A DNA stretch of 64,000 bases from Bidens hawaiensis (Eukaryota > Streptophyta > Magnoliopsida > Asterales > Asteraceae). Below are positions 1 to 12,276 of this stretch, one piece after another (the first letter of the stretch is position 1; each line of letters starts with the position of its first letter). The notes under the pieces were generated by a model. It saw only the letters and a program-made list of their open reading frames with translations, made no database searches and was not told the DNA's origin. The stretch is taken from assembly GCA_021521415.1 (NCBI GenBank), contig JAIQDT010001114.1:62001-126000 (forward strand), given 5' to 3'. A program made the position numbers and the translations under genes.

Positions 1-1254
1 ATAAGTAAATGCATCAGTTACACCATATTATATGGTAGAGTTGAGTTCAATAATAATAGCAATGTATTTGATACCACATATTGTTGTGTTCCGTATCCTT
101 TTTCCAACCTATACGTGTGCATATCCAAAGTAATAAGGTAATCCATCCCAATCCCATCCTTTAATAAGCTATATTGTATTACTCATAGATGGGCATTGTG
201 ATTGAGTGACAATCAAGTTTGAAGGTAATATTCTATTGTCAATATATAAACAACTTATGTCCTAGTATTTACTAACAATTTTAATATTAAAATGAACACC
301 TAATGCAAACCAAAAGTCAAACTAAATTACCAAATCGGAAAGCAAAATCGTAGATTTCAATATCATCTGCTTTGTACAAAATTTGAGAAAACAATTTCCC
401 TTATTCATTAATTCCTCAATAAGATATGGGAAGAGAATACTATAAGAATTAAAACCTAAACGCCACACTTTCCGCCGCCGTCAACGACGGAGAAACGCTC
501 GTCTATATGTTTCTCTCTCTAGAACCCACCGCCAGCCCCTTTTCAGTCTGTCTCTACATGCGCACAGAAACCATAAAGTCACCGGAAAAGTAATAGACAT
601 AAGAGAAATTGAATCGTCACACTTCCGCCGTCGCCATAGACAGCCGGAGCTGCTGGTAATGGCGGGGCAACGCCCGTCTCTTTGAATCTGTCTCTCTTTA
701 GACGGAGAGTCCCAGATCCACCACCGACTATAATCATTGATGGTTGTCATGGACTTGTCGGAGAAGGAACAGCCGGAACACAGACTCTTCAACTTTGAGA
801 AAGAAACTTGGGTATGAGAAATATAATTGAAAGAGAAAAAAAATAGTAATTGTAGTTGCGGGGTGAAGGAAATGTGGCAGTTAATAAGTGCATCAATGTG
901 GACACTAGCGTCAAAAGTTGTACACAAAGCATAAAATAAAGTAACTGTACCACAATAGCGTTTTGTGAGAGACCCTCAACTTCTCGATTAATATATATAA
1001 TTATGAATATTTAAAACCTTCCTTAAGAAGTTTTTGAATTACTTACAACTAATATAGAGTATGTAATAGTTACCATAATAATTGTTATTTATCATAATAT
1101 GTTTTTGAATTATAATATCAGTAACGATTTGTTAAAATATATTTCTTACTACTAAACATCCTTCTTTGATAGTATTTATAGTCACAAATGTTTTGTATTA
1201 CATATATTTATAGTTACACGAATATTCAAAATAAAATTTTAATATATTAACTCA
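1..1254. other. AT-rich flank, no recognised gene
   Basis: I see no convincing gene here. A 148-codon open frame on the minus strand (481-927) has a serine/cysteine/arginine-rich composition, no recognisable domain, no splice context and no homologous pattern I know, so I treat it as chance. The rest is AT-rich intergenic DNA. Confidence 0.5.
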
Positions 1255-1757
1255 CTAGCTTTAAAGCCCGTGTAACATACAGGATGATCTAAATAATTAA
1301 ATTACGAATAAAGCAATACATAATGTATATAGAAAAATATATTACATCTATGCTTGTATCATTATACATAAATTGACTTTATTTTCATAAAAAATGATTT
1401 TTTCCAGAAAAAAATTAATAAAAAAAATAATGCACATGCAAAAATAAACTCTAAGTCACAAGTTGGTGAACTTAAGGGACCAATATTGACAAGTAGGTCA
1501 TAGTGGTTATGTTTCCTAATTGTATTGTAATTATATTTGGTAATGTCTTGGCTAGCAAGTTAGCTTAGTATAAACCAAGTCATGGTTAGGCATTAGATTG
1601 TGGTGGTGGTGTGAGGTATAACCGAGTTAGGGTTCATTAAAAGACACACACGAGATGTAACCGAGTTAAGGTTCATTTAGATGCAACCGAGTTAGGGTTT
1701 ATCAAAAGTCAAATCAAATTAGGATTTAAGAGTTTGTAATCAATTTATTAAGTTAGA
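1255..1757 (-). mobile_element. Putative small Helitron, minus strand
   Basis: At 1255-1258 there is CTAG preceded by A. Read on the minus strand this is the CTAG|T terminus of a Helitron 3' end. An imperfect hairpin (arms around 1267-1283, loop AAC) lies just inside it, as expected. The 5' end is less certain: GTTAGA at 1752-1757 would give TCTAAC on the minus strand, matching the start of the two better Helitrons at 2040 and 28765. The interior has several copies of an ACCGAGTTAGGGTT motif. The 3' terminus is fair evidence; the 5' boundary is a guess. Confidence 0.35.
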
Positions 1758-2039
1758 TTTTCTGATTAATAAACGAGAGTTATTCGTTTACTTCGTGTTT
1801 AATTATCGATCCGGGACTTGATATTGTGTTCATGGTAACGAACATGTTTGTGTCTGTTTATGTTTGTTCGTTAGTAAGTTAAAGGAATATAATTGAACAA
1901 ATATTAACGAACATATATGAACATATATAACACCCCCCCCCCCATTGTAATATACGGGGTTGTAAGCTAGAATGGGTCGGAATTTCCACCTTGAAGAATG
2001 ATGAAATTTGAAACTCCTAAAGAGCGTGTAGAGTCGAGA
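1758..2039. other. AT-rich spacer with GTTCGTT-type repeat remnant
   Basis: No gene. The stretch near 1820-1925 has interspersed GTTCGTT/AACGAACAT words like those in the hAT MITEs inside the DUF1338 gene, and there is a run of 12 to 13 C at about 1930. It looks like an eroded transposon end. Confidence 0.4.
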
Positions 2040-2447
2040 TCTAACTATACTATTAAAGCAATAGGCTTTATGTCAAAATCCCTCTTCCTATTGGTTGATT
2101 CTCATACTTTCCATGTATATCAATGGCTTCTCTAATTTTCATCTTAATAAAATAAATCAATAATATATTAAAATAAGATTCATCAATGCTATTAAAGTAT
2201 TATCTTTCATATTTCGTTTAATATTTAATTTATCATTTTGAATATTCTGATTAATGTAATGTTTTAAAATTGTAGCTATAGTTTCTAAAACCAAATATTC
2301 AAAATTTCATTTTGAATATTTTATTATTTTTGGTTGATTTCATTCACCACATTTGTTTATTTTTTAGATAATATATAATATATAATTTAGATAATTATTT
2401 GATATTTCATGAATTGAATAGATTACAGATTTAATATAGAGATTACG

Positions 2448-2451
<4 letters not shown>

Positions 2452-2492
<41 letters not shown>
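2452..2492. repeat. (TA)n microsatellite
   Basis: About twenty uninterrupted TA dinucleotides inside the Helitron. A second shorter TA tract lies near 4889-4911. Confidence 0.95.
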
Positions 2493-2495
<3 letters not shown>

Positions 2496-3672
2496 GAGAG
2501 ATTACCGATTTAAAATATTAAAATTTTGTTAAAATATTATATTTATTTAAAATTATCAAATTCGTAAAGTTGTAAAGGTTTGTACCATTAATGTTAAATT
2601 TAGGAAATGATGACCCATTTTATTAAGGAAATGGTTTAATTACGTAATTTGTAAATTTGATTTAATTATTGTATATTCTTTGAATGTAATTAATTTGTAA
2701 ATATGAATTAATTATTGTATAAATTATGGTGTAAATTTGAATAAATTAACAATTATTAAGTTTTACTATATTTACGGATGTTGACCCATTGACAAATTAA
2801 TTAATTACAGTCATTAAGTTTTAACAATTATAATGCAAATCCATTTACTTATTATTGTTTAACAATAACAATTGAGTTACAAATCCATAATGGTAACAAT
2901 TATAATACAAATTAGAGTTTTAACGATCTTACTTAAATCATTAGGTTTTATTTTTTGTATTTTGATTAAATTGAAACTATATTAATGGTAACAAATAAAA
3001 AAAATTAGTAAGTTATTTATGTTGACTTGCTGATTAATTATATTATTTTGATTATTTTTATAAATTTCAACCATTTGATTAAGGTTTTAAATATATCATA
3101 ATTTATTATAAGTTTAGATATATGGTAATTGATAATCAATTTTACATATACAAAATTATTGAATTGATGATTAATTGTATTAATGTTAATAAATAAATGA
3201 GTAAGTTATTTTTCTACATTAATAATTTAATGTTGTAGGTTGAAATTATGGTGTAGATTTAAAGATATCAATTTTAATTGTTTTGTATTTATAATATAAT
3301 TTAGGTACGTTACATTCAAGTATTTCAAATTTTGAAAATTCCCTAATTAACATCTCCTAATTTACGTCCATAATTCATGCAAATTCAAAATCCCTAATTT
3401 TATGTTTTTAATTAATTACATTTATATCTTCCTTATTTATTCAACTCTCCAAAAATTCAATCATTTACTTCTTATGTATAAATACTATGACTTTGACACA
3501 AGAATTCTTACACTATCACACCATATTTAGCAAAAAATGAATTTGTTTGTTTGTAAGGTTTATATTTTTTGTCATGCTTATATAATTCATTATGTTTTTT
3601 AGTTTTTTGGTTAAAGTGTTATTGTTCCAAAACTAATAATTTGTTTATTTTTAATTTGTCACCACTAGGAAG

Positions 3673-3992
3673 ATGAAGCCGACATACATCACAATGTTGA
3701 ACCAACTGGATGTGCTAAACAGTGACCATGTCCTCAAGGTGCGTATTTTAAAACTATGGCGTCTCAAGGACAATTCAAAGCCCGGAGAAGATTGGTCGAA
3801 AAAAATGATTTTGCAAGACAAAATGGTATTATTACACATTCATTAATTTAACTATATTATTCATACAATTTTGTACTAATGTTAATAATAATTTATCAGG
3901 GTAACACAATTCAAGCTTATGTAAGGAAGGCTTGCATCCTCAAGCATGATGTGTGGCTTGGTGAGAATAGGTCGTTGATTGTTATATTGATG
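3673..3992 (+). pseudogene. RPA70-like OB-fold fragment inside Helitron
   Basis: An ATG at 3673 opens a 51-codon exon (3673-3825), then GT...AG (3826-3899), then a second exon starting at 3900 in phase. The peptide has the hallmark VLKVRILKLWRL followed by MILQDKMGNTIQAYVRK, which is the first OB fold of plant replication protein A 70-kDa subunit-like proteins. RPA-like genes are regular passengers of plant Helitrons and were probably once part of the autonomous element. Here the frame runs into unrelated sequence after about 30 codons of exon 2 and meets a stop near 4050, so no full DNA-binding subunit is made. A DNA-binding peptide is not excluded. Confidence 0.65.
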
Positions 3993-4144
3993 TTCTATTT
4001 ACGCACGCGAATAAAAGTTTGGCTAGACAGGAACTTGGGTATAAGCCGATGACGGAATTGGCGACCGGGTTGAAGAAGTTTGTTAAGTGGTATCTTTGGT
4101 GTTATGGTCATGATCAAAGGAAAACTAAATCTGTACATTCATAG
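3989..4144 (+). pseudogene. GAE (fragment): Captured C-terminus of UDP-glucuronate 4-epimerase
   Basis: One frame reads DVLFTHAN, then ELGYKPMTELATGLKKFVKW, then YLWCYGHDQ and a natural stop at 4142-4144. This is the C-terminal tail of plant UDP-glucuronate 4-epimerases (pectin precursor synthesis in the Golgi, normally one intronless ORF of about 430 residues). Only about the last 51 codons are present. The family P of PFTHAN is L here. The frame differs from that of the RPA-like exon just upstream, so no fusion protein results. Its position inside the Helitron makes gene capture the simplest explanation. Confidence 0.72.
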
Positions 4145-6752
4145 TTTTGATTTGTGTTTTAGTTTTAGGAATTTTTTTTAAAAATTTTATGAAAGAAGTA
4201 AAAGATCCCATGAGCATGATTTTTTGCTTGAAATGAGGATGACTCAAAACAATATTCTCATTTTGTTTTTCTAATATACATTTGTAAGTTGTGAACACAA
4301 GTTCCCCTTGATTAATATTATACATTTAATTTTATTGTGTTTTTACATATTTTTTATACGGATGATCAACAAGATTTAGGTTGTCTTAATATATGTCAAA
4401 TCTACACATTCATAGATTGGATTTGTTTTTTTTAATTTTAGGAATTTTTTGATGAGAAAAGAAAATTTTATGGATTAAGTATTACTTGATAAGATGTATA
4501 TTTTTTATTTTTTAATATTCATGTATATTTCTTTTTTAATATTGATGTATATTTCTTTTCACAATCTATGTAAGTTAAATGATTATATTATATTCCGGAA
4601 ATGAATTTTAATTGGTTATTCTATAATATATTCAAGTAAGATTATAGTGTACATTAAATTACATATAGTAGCATAATCATTACTCTCTTATTTTTGTCAA
4701 TGTCTAATTAAGTCTAAAATATTCCGTCCAAGTTAAAACATCATTATACTTTCCAATATTAAATTAGTTTACATTTTATATTTTTATACACATTTAATAT
4801 GGTATTATAGAAACCGATTATTACTCATATATACTTAGTTTACAAAAATTTATTATTATATCTTAGTCTGAACATGTACAATTTAATATATATATATATA
4901 TATATATATATTTATCTTAGTCTAAAAATCTCATTATTACAATTATATAGTTTGACTTTCCTTATTTGTTAGAAAAGTCGAATTTGAATACCTTAAATAG
5001 CTTAAGTTCAAACTAAATCCATTTTAATGGAATATTTGTAACGAAAAACATTACAATGTTTTTTTTTACATTCATATTATTTACTTTACATATGTTGTTC
5101 ACAAGTTTATTATTATTCAATAATAATATAGATTTTTTTTGCATTATTATTCGTTTAAGTTTTTATTCAAGTTTAATATAGACTGTTTTCTCAAACTTTA
5201 ATATGTTGACCAAGTCTCTATAATTTCAATAATATAGATTACAGTTTTCCAAATACATAATGATATTTTCAAAAACTTTCTATAATACACATCACCCACA
5301 TTTAATACTATTAAATGTTAATCAATAATATTTATCAAAATGTAATCCAAGTTAACGACATTTTAAAATTTAAAATAAAGGTGTATTAATTTTGTAAAAC
5401 TATCTAACGATATAAATTTTAATATATAATAAACAAGTTAATTATTTATTATATATTAACTTAATATATAATCCATAATTAAACATTTTCTTAAATTTAA
5501 TTTTTTGTAAGAGATTTTTAGGTAAATGACTTCTGACATTTCCTTAATTCATAAATTAGATTCTTTTATTAATGTTACGTAATATTGTTTTAAAAATAAC
5601 TCACACGGTTTTTAAATTATATGAAATTACATCAGTTTGGGAATGCTATGTTTCGAAATGAATATTTACTCCTCTTGATCGACAACAATTTTTAAAGAGC
5701 AACGTGTTTTAATATTGATAAGTTTGCTAATGATATATTGTTTCTGGAGTGTTTGGAACAGAGATTTAACAACGAAGTGGTATTATTAATATTATAAATG
5801 TTATCATATTATTTTTTTATAGATTAAAATATTTGCTTATTTTTTGTTACTTAAATGGTTGAAATGTCCGAATTAAACCAGATTAGCAATGATGATATAA
5901 GACACCGTCAATACAATATTGGAAACTTTTAATTTGTATGTTTAATATCTATGATATGGGACTGTTACTTTTGTATTTTTAACTTCTCTTTTGTTATGAA
6001 GGAGAGGATATCCTTTGGTAAGAATAATGCTACTCATATGAAAATTGTTGAGGCAAACTTTGTTAACAAATCTAAAGAGGAACATCAAGGATCTTTATGA
6101 CAGTGTTGACGGTGCAGTTTTAAAAGTAGTTACTAAGTCTAAAACAAAAGATGTTATAGTTGATGTTGGGATCGGAAATAAAATCTTATGAATCATTTTA
6201 TATGTTACTATTATAACATATATGTTTATTTAAACTTTTGTAATTGTTTATAACATATGAATCCATTTTGTTTATAACATATTAATTATACAAGGAAGTA
6301 TTTAGGGAGTTGTAGATATTAAATTTATGATACTTTTGTTAAATAAATAGTTAAATTGTATAGAATTTTCTTCATGTTTATTTTAAATTACACTTTAAGT
6401 AGTTCTTCATACACATTGTAAAAGCACAAGGTACTTAAACTATCAAAAAAACACGAGTCTTACAGTTAGATGTCAATCCTTACATGTTGAAGAGATAAAA
6501 TAATTTGCGAATTGACTATTGGATATAGGTGAAGGGAATGTTGGGGGGGGGGGTTTCAAATGACGACATATGAATGTAAAAATTCCGATGATCTTCTAAT
6601 TAACAATTCATTATATCCAAAATATGATTTAATAGACTTTGTCTCTTTGTCTATCATTCGAATTTAGACAAGTTCTATTAACTTACTTTTGAGGACGAGA
6701 AATATTGTCGTTTGAAATTAAATGTGTTTATTAGACGATTTCTATATTTCCA

Positions 6753-6781
6753 CCCGTGGCGCCCGCGGGACAATAACCTAG
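6753..6781 (+). other. Helitron 3' terminal hairpin and CTAG end
   Basis: The stem pairs bases 6753-6759 with 6763-6769 (C-G, C-G, C-G, G-C, T-G, G-C, G-C) around a CGC loop, then ACAATAAC and CTAG. Such a hairpin is the rolling-circle termination signal of the Helitron. Confidence 0.8.
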
Positions 6782-7267
6782 TGTTCTAATAAACTTAAAT
6801 TTACTATGTGTTGCAAAATTCAGATATTAGATTATGAAATATATATGTTAATTTAGCGAGTTGACTCACAACTAAGAATTTTGGTTGATATTATTCTGTT
6901 ATTTATTTATAGGAGGGAATGATCAGAGGTCTTACTTATGTACCTTGGGAACGCATTGGTGTTAGCTTCCATAAAAGCACCCAGCGAATTTCAAAATGCA
7001 AATTAGAAAATATATATACTTGTCTATATAATGTGGTAAAAAATGTTGGTTCATGTATGTAAGAAACCAATTTGGTTTATGATGAATAAACGAGAATGAG
7101 ATTGATATTCATGGGGTGAAAGACGTGGTAGAATTAGTGGACCTTACTTATCTATAATCTATGCTTTATAAAAATGTCTAAATGGGTCCACTCGGGTTGG
7201 ACGGACCCACAAGCATTTGTTGTCTATTTCTATGAAATTTGTAGTCTAATAAACATGATTAGATATA
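6782..7267. other. Intergenic, no recognised gene
   Basis: AT-rich DNA. An AG-preceded stretch at about 6914-7000 keeps a short open frame (residues like MIRGLTYVPWERIGV) that could be an old exon, but I cannot assign it. Confidence 0.4.
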
Positions 7268-7303
7268 CGGGAAAAATGAATATGAGGCTGTCACACATCT
7301 AAG

Positions 7304-8055
7304 TAGAGGTGTTTTTCGGGTTTTTTATTCGGGTTTCGGTTTGTTCGGGTCGGGTTGTTCGGGTTTGAGGTCAAAACAAATTGACCCAAGAACCGACCCA
7401 AATAAGTTCGGTTTGTTCGGGTTTCGGGTTAAACTGGTCGCGTTAATTCGGGTCGGGTTTCGGTTTAACAAACTAAAAAAATTTATCCACCTTTAACAAT
7501 ATAAAAAAACCATAATCTAAGCCGTTATAAAACCGTATATATACAACCATATTCAATAATGAATTATAATATTTAGCAAAACCTGAAATTTATTATACAA
7601 GCATGCATTAGGCGGGATGATGTGTTGTAGCATGTGGATCAATACTTGTGTAGATTGAAGAAACATGCCCAATACATATTGGTTTAAATACTATACTATT
7701 TAAGATTTTAAATTGAATATACATTTTCAACATGCTTTATGGTAATAAATACATTGGGATCCAATGTGATAGATCCAAATATTAATTGGAGTATTGAGAA
7801 CATCCGAACAAAAATACATATGGTCACTATGCTACTTCACCGTTAAACTACCCTATAAAAATTAGGATACATACAACGATGTATCATACTTCGGGTTATT
7901 CGGGTCAACCCGAATAAGGGTATTTCAACCCAAATACCGACCCGAATATTTTATCTCGGGTTCGGGTTATGAGTTTAATCGGTTCGGGTTATTCGGGTCT
8001 CGGGCCGCTTCGGTTCGGGTTCCTTATTTAGGTACGGATAAAAAACACACCCCTA
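7304..8055. mobile_element. hAT MITE of the CGGGTT-rich family
   Basis: Flanked by an 8-bp target duplication CATCTAAG (7296-7303 and 8056-8063). Ends are TAGAGGTGTTTTT and, on the other strand, TAGGGGTGTG. Both subterminal regions are packed with TTCGGGTT/TCGGGT words, probable transposase-binding repeats. There is no coding capacity. The same family occurs in the TOPLESS-related gene intron at 36091-37100. Confidence 0.85.
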
Positions 8056-8076
8056 CATCTAAGCTTAGATGCGAAA

Positions 8077-8463
8077 CAGGGCCGGCCTAAGGGTGTGGCC
8101 GGGTAGTCGACGGCCACGGGCCCGACATCTCGCTAGGCCCGAAATTTTTTTTTTTTTAAAAAATATATGTATTTTTGTGAAAAAAATTATGTATAATCAA
8201 TGTTTCAACATAATTTCATAACCACTAGCTTAGTCTAGTGGCAAAGAGATATGACATATATCCAAGAGGTTGTGGATTCTAGTCTTTGTTAAGACATTAT
8301 TATGTTTATTTTTATACACAAGTTTTTTACACAACTCAAATCATAACTAAGTCCGCTTCAAATTAAATTGTTTAAACCAAAAAAATATGTTCCTTCTACT
8401 AAAGGCCCAAAAAATTTTTGCCTTTGGTCCAAAAAAATTTTCGTCTTTTCGGAGCCGGCCCTG
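8077..8463. mobile_element. hAT MITE of the CAGGGCCGGC family
   Basis: Target duplication ATGCGAAA (8069-8076 and 8464-8471). Perfect terminal inverted repeat CAGGGCCGGC. At about 8222-8285 it holds a tRNA-like pair of motifs (TAGTCTAGTGGC and GAGGTTGTGGATTCTAG, resembling Pol III A and B boxes). A second family member in the opposite orientation lies at 39493-39896. Confidence 0.87.
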
Positions 8464-8685
8464 ATGCGAAACCTTCAAAACTTCGTCGTTTTGATTAATC
8501 TTACATTAAAACTACCTTGTTTCTTTAAATTTAGTGCCTGCAAACTATTTCCATAATTTTACTTTTTTTTTTGAAAGGCCGAATTATATAAAAACCAAAA
8601 GAGAGACCACTTACAAGAGGCAAGTAGCCCAAACAAAAGAAGCTAGACAAAACAAAAAGGAAAAACAATCCAACCGTACCGCTAA

Positions 8686-10843
8686 TCAAATTGGAAAATT
8701 AACAAAGTTAAATCGGCACCAATCATCCCACTTTAAATTTGTGCTTTTGCTTCTTTGCTTCACCCATAAGAAAGAGGTCGCCTTGATGTCATTCACCATT
8801 TTAGAACATACGAAAGGGACGTTCTTAAAAATGAAGTCATTTCTTGACAACCAAATTATCCAACACGTAACCGCCAAAATTGATTGCACCGCAATTTTAC
8901 TTGGAAAGTCTAGAATCTCTTCCACCGAAATAAAATTCGGCCGTCTTGGAAGCTTAACCCAATCAAGTATAAACGACCATATTACTTTAGTCACCTTGCA
9001 CTGAACAAACATATGTTGTGTGGTTTCGGCACTGTCACCACAAAATACGCAACACACATCTTCCAATATAATAATACCTCTTGTTGACAAAGCCCATTTA
9101 GTTGCTATGCGATCCAATAACAACCTCCAAATAAAACAGTTAATCTTGATGGGGACCCATTTTAACCATAACATAAAATCTACAACCGGATGAACCAGAT
9201 TATCATATTCCCACCTGAAAGAGCTCACTAAGAAATCTGCAAATGAACCATCTGATTCTTGCCATCTCCATTTATCCTCTGCTAAAGACAAAACAACACT
9301 TGAAAGAACACAATTAAGTTGTTCAAATTGTAACTGGCCCGAAGTGGGCCTTTTCTTCCATCTCCATTTCCACCCTAATTCATTATTAATCCATTCATAG
9401 CACTCCATTAAAAAGACATCTTTTTGTTTCTCCAATTTAAATAATAATGGAAATAGCTCCTTTAACGGTTTATCACCAACCCAACAGTCAAGCCAAAATA
9501 GTGTTTTATCCCCTTTACCAACTTGAGGTTTCAGCCTTTCCACCATTTTCCTATTGTCCATATTCCCACCTCTATCTCCATATACTATATTCCTCCATGT
9601 ACCACCTAAGGAACTTTTAACCGGGATCGTATCCCATTTACGTATACTCTTATGTACTGCCGAGATCACCTTGACCCAAAGAGACCCATTACAAGCTTTA
9701 TATCGAGTTAACCATTTCGCAAGTAATGCCATATTCATAGCCTTCAAACTGCCAACCCCAAGCCACCGCGTTCTTTATCCAAAATAATCCTATTCCAAGC
9801 CACCCAACTTATTTTATCTTTCTCTTCCGACCCTCCCCATAAGAACCGTCTCCTCTTACTTTCAAGTTGTTTTAAAACCTTTGTCGGAGCCTTAAAAATG
9901 GAGAAGTAATATGTTCCCAAGCTTCCCAAAACTGTTTTAACAAGAGTCAAACGACCCCCAAATGACAAAGTGTGTGCCTTCCATTTAGAAAGTTTTTTTT
10001 ATCGAATTTATCCATAATCGGTTGCCAATTACAACTTCTCCCCATGTTCGCGCCAATTGGGAGACCAAGATATAGGAAAGGGAGTTTACCTGCTTTGCAA
10101 TGTAATAAGTGTGCACCACTTTCCACACTCGACCAGTCAACTTTGACACCATATAATGTACTCTTCTTTAAATTGACTTTTAATCCAGAAGTAACATGAA
10201 AGCATCTCAAAACCCGGTTTAAATTCAAGAGATTGGAGGAGCACCACTCACCAATGAACACTGCGTCATCCGCATATAACAAATGTGAAATAAGGGGACC
10301 ATTCCATGGTGTTTGAATACCTTTGAAAATACCTTCTGAACACGCCGTTTTTATTGCAACATTCAACGCCTCCATAGCTATGATAAATAAAAAGGGGGAA
10401 AGTGCATCACCTTGACGGACTCCCCTCCTTAAGTCGAATTCGGTTGAAGGCGAACCATTAATTAAGACTAAAGATCTGGCCGAGTTGAACATGCCCTTAA
10501 TCCAACATCTCCACTTTTCAGGAAATCTCATTTGAGCCATGATGGAATCAAGAAACCGCCAATTAACAGAGTCGAAAGCCTTATCTAAGTCAACCTTGAA
10601 AATCAATACTTTTTTGTTAGTCTTCTTGCACCAAGCTACAACTTCATTAAGAATTAGTGCCCCCTCAGTAATATTTCTTCCAGAAATGTATGCTGATTGT
10701 TCTTCACCTATAACCGAACCAATCACTTCTTTTATGGGATTGGCCAAGATTTTTGAAATAATCTTGGGTATACACCCGATGAAATTGATAGGGCGAAAAT
10801 CTGTAATTCTTTGAGGATCCTCCACCTTTGGTAACAAAGTAAT
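8686..10843 (-). pseudogene. LINE ORF2 remnant: reverse transcriptase and C-terminal domain
   Basis: The reverse transcriptase frame (9947-10843) shows DFRPINFIGC, IFKVDLDKAFDSVNW with the first catalytic Asp, RRGVRQGDALSPFLF, and the active-site box LLYADDAVFIGEW. A frameshift in the T-run near 9990 moves to a second frame (9744-9968: SFGGRLTLVKTVLGS, RRFLWGG). Another near 9745 moves to a third (8686-9747), which carries the tryptophan-rich zf-RVT region (CWIIWLSRND) and a natural stop. With these breaks and the insertions upstream the protein cannot be made. The family copies the element RNA at a nicked chromosomal site. Confidence 0.85.
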
Positions 10844-11875
10844 TGAAGAAACACTAAGTGAACCCTGGACAGATTATAGATAATCTGGGGGTTAAGTAAT
10901 GTTTCCCACGGATGAGATCTAGCTGAGAAGGTTGTTCTTCAGGAGACCTGCAAAACAGACACCGTAAGCTCGTCACTGAGAAGGGGGGGGGGGGGTTCCT
11001 CCTTGTGACCACCCTCCGGCGTGAGAATCAGACTAGGTTGCTCTGAATATAAGAGTATATTAAGAGATTGCTAGATAAGATTGAGATATCAGATGCCCTT
11101 ACCATTCCAAGATGTTGGAGTATTTATAGCCGAAGGTAGGTTTCCTAGAAGGTACAGCCGGCTGAATAGTATTCCTGTTCTACCAACAGTGGACTATGCA
11201 CAGGCCATACTGGTTGGTGGATAGATTACGGCCAACAGTAACAAAGTCGGCTGCACTATTCCACCAACTGTAGATTATGCACGTCCCACCTACTGTGGAT
11301 TATACGCAGGCCATGCTGGTTGGTGAATAGGTTACGGCCAACAGTAACACTATTCTACCAACTGTAGGCTGCGCATGCCCCTCAGTAAGAGTTGGTGAGT
11401 AGGCAGCGGCTAATAGTGACAAACAGTACTAGAGGGTGCTCCTCCTCGTACTGTTGTCGGTGAGCTGTCACCCTGTGATTGGCTCATGGGCTGTTCTGGT
11501 CAGATTGTCTGTCCTATCCATACCTTGGTAGGTATAGTACAAAAGATCTTTCAGAATCATACGGACTGGCTCATTTTGGCGGGATTGTTCCCGCCTTGCT
11601 CATTCCTTCATGTGACTACTGAAGTAGCTATTGTCTTGTGCGTGTAGCCCTGCTGTCTGCGGGTAGCCTTCCCTGATGGCTTGTATCCGCAACTGCGGGA
11701 ACAGGCGGGGTACTTCACCATTGGGAGGCTTTCCCTGCGTGTACAGCTTGCGTACTGCGCGTAAGGTTCTCTGAGCATGATGGGTCCTGCGGGAGCAGAT
11801 GGCCTTTGCGCAGACGTCCCTGTTCAAGGTGAGTCTTGCGGGACCAACTGGGCTCTGCTGGGACCTACCTCTTCA
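10844..11875 (-). repeat. 3' LTR of the Tat element
   Basis: 1,032 bp, TGAAG...CTTCA. Compared by eye with the 5' LTR it has a G-run of 13 instead of 9 and one A/G difference near 11778. The purine-rich priming tract (C-rich on the plus strand, 11876-11889) touches its inner edge. Confidence 0.93.
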
Positions 11876-11889
11876 AGTCCCCCCAGTCC
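11876..11889 (-). other. Polypurine tract of the Tat element
   Basis: On the minus strand GGACTGGGGGGACT directly precedes the TG of the 3' LTR, the expected plus-strand priming site. Confidence 0.75.
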
Positions 11890-12276
11890 AATGTTCTTCT
11901 CATGAATGTTTAATAAAGTGAGGTGAACTTTTGGACTTTAAGCAAGGGGTTTTGAAAAAGGTTTTTAGTTTTAAGGTTCTCCGTGGGGATTCTTCCCGCG
12001 GGTTTCCTAATGTCACTTGCAAAAATTCCCGATTTTTTTGCTTGATCTTTGGGTATGATGCGGGTAGGTATGTAACCTCCTCGCAAGTCAGGAGCGTTGA
12101 GTCCCACTTGTGTGGATTCTCCCTGAGGTTTTGGTAGTTTTGAACATAGTGATCAATTATGTTAAAACCACCAATTCCATCCTGGAGCCTCAAACAATGT
12201 AGTTCTCGACGTTCCCGCTATGCGGGGATGTTATTTCCGTTTCCACAAGCATTGCCCAGAAGATCCTTCTTGGTTT

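Larger units (their letters stand above)
2040..6781 (+). mobile_element. Helitron carrying RPA-like and captured epimerase fragments
   Basis: The 5' end is A|TCTAACTATACTATTAAAG at 2040. The 3' end is CTAG|T with CTAG at 6778-6781. Between 6753 and 6769 lies a 7-bp stem (CCCGTGG/CCCGCGGG with one G-T pair, loop of 3), and the CTAG starts eight bases after it. This is the textbook Helitron architecture (TC start, hairpin, CTRR end, insertion between A and T, no target duplication), with A at 2039 and T at 6782. Length is 4,742 bp. No Rep/helicase coding survives, so it is non-autonomous. It contains an RPA-like exon pair (3673-3992) and the C-terminal codons of a UDP-glucuronate 4-epimerase (3989-4144). 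The rest is AT-rich with scattered short open frames (for example near 6000-6190) that I do not recognise. Confidence 0.82.
7268..8520 (+). repeat. Left inverted arm of the MULE-like element
   Basis: The arm consists of 7268-7303, 8064-8076 and 8472 to about 8520, interrupted by two hAT MITEs. It matches the reverse complement of 28985-29082 with scattered substitutions. Confidence 0.65.

Noticed and set aside
481..927. 148-codon ORF on the minus strand
   Set aside because: No domain, odd composition, no promoter or splice context; probably chance.
1440..1830. Solo LTR of a copia element
   Set aside because: The style resembles an LTR leader, but no TG/CA ends or target duplication could be fixed.
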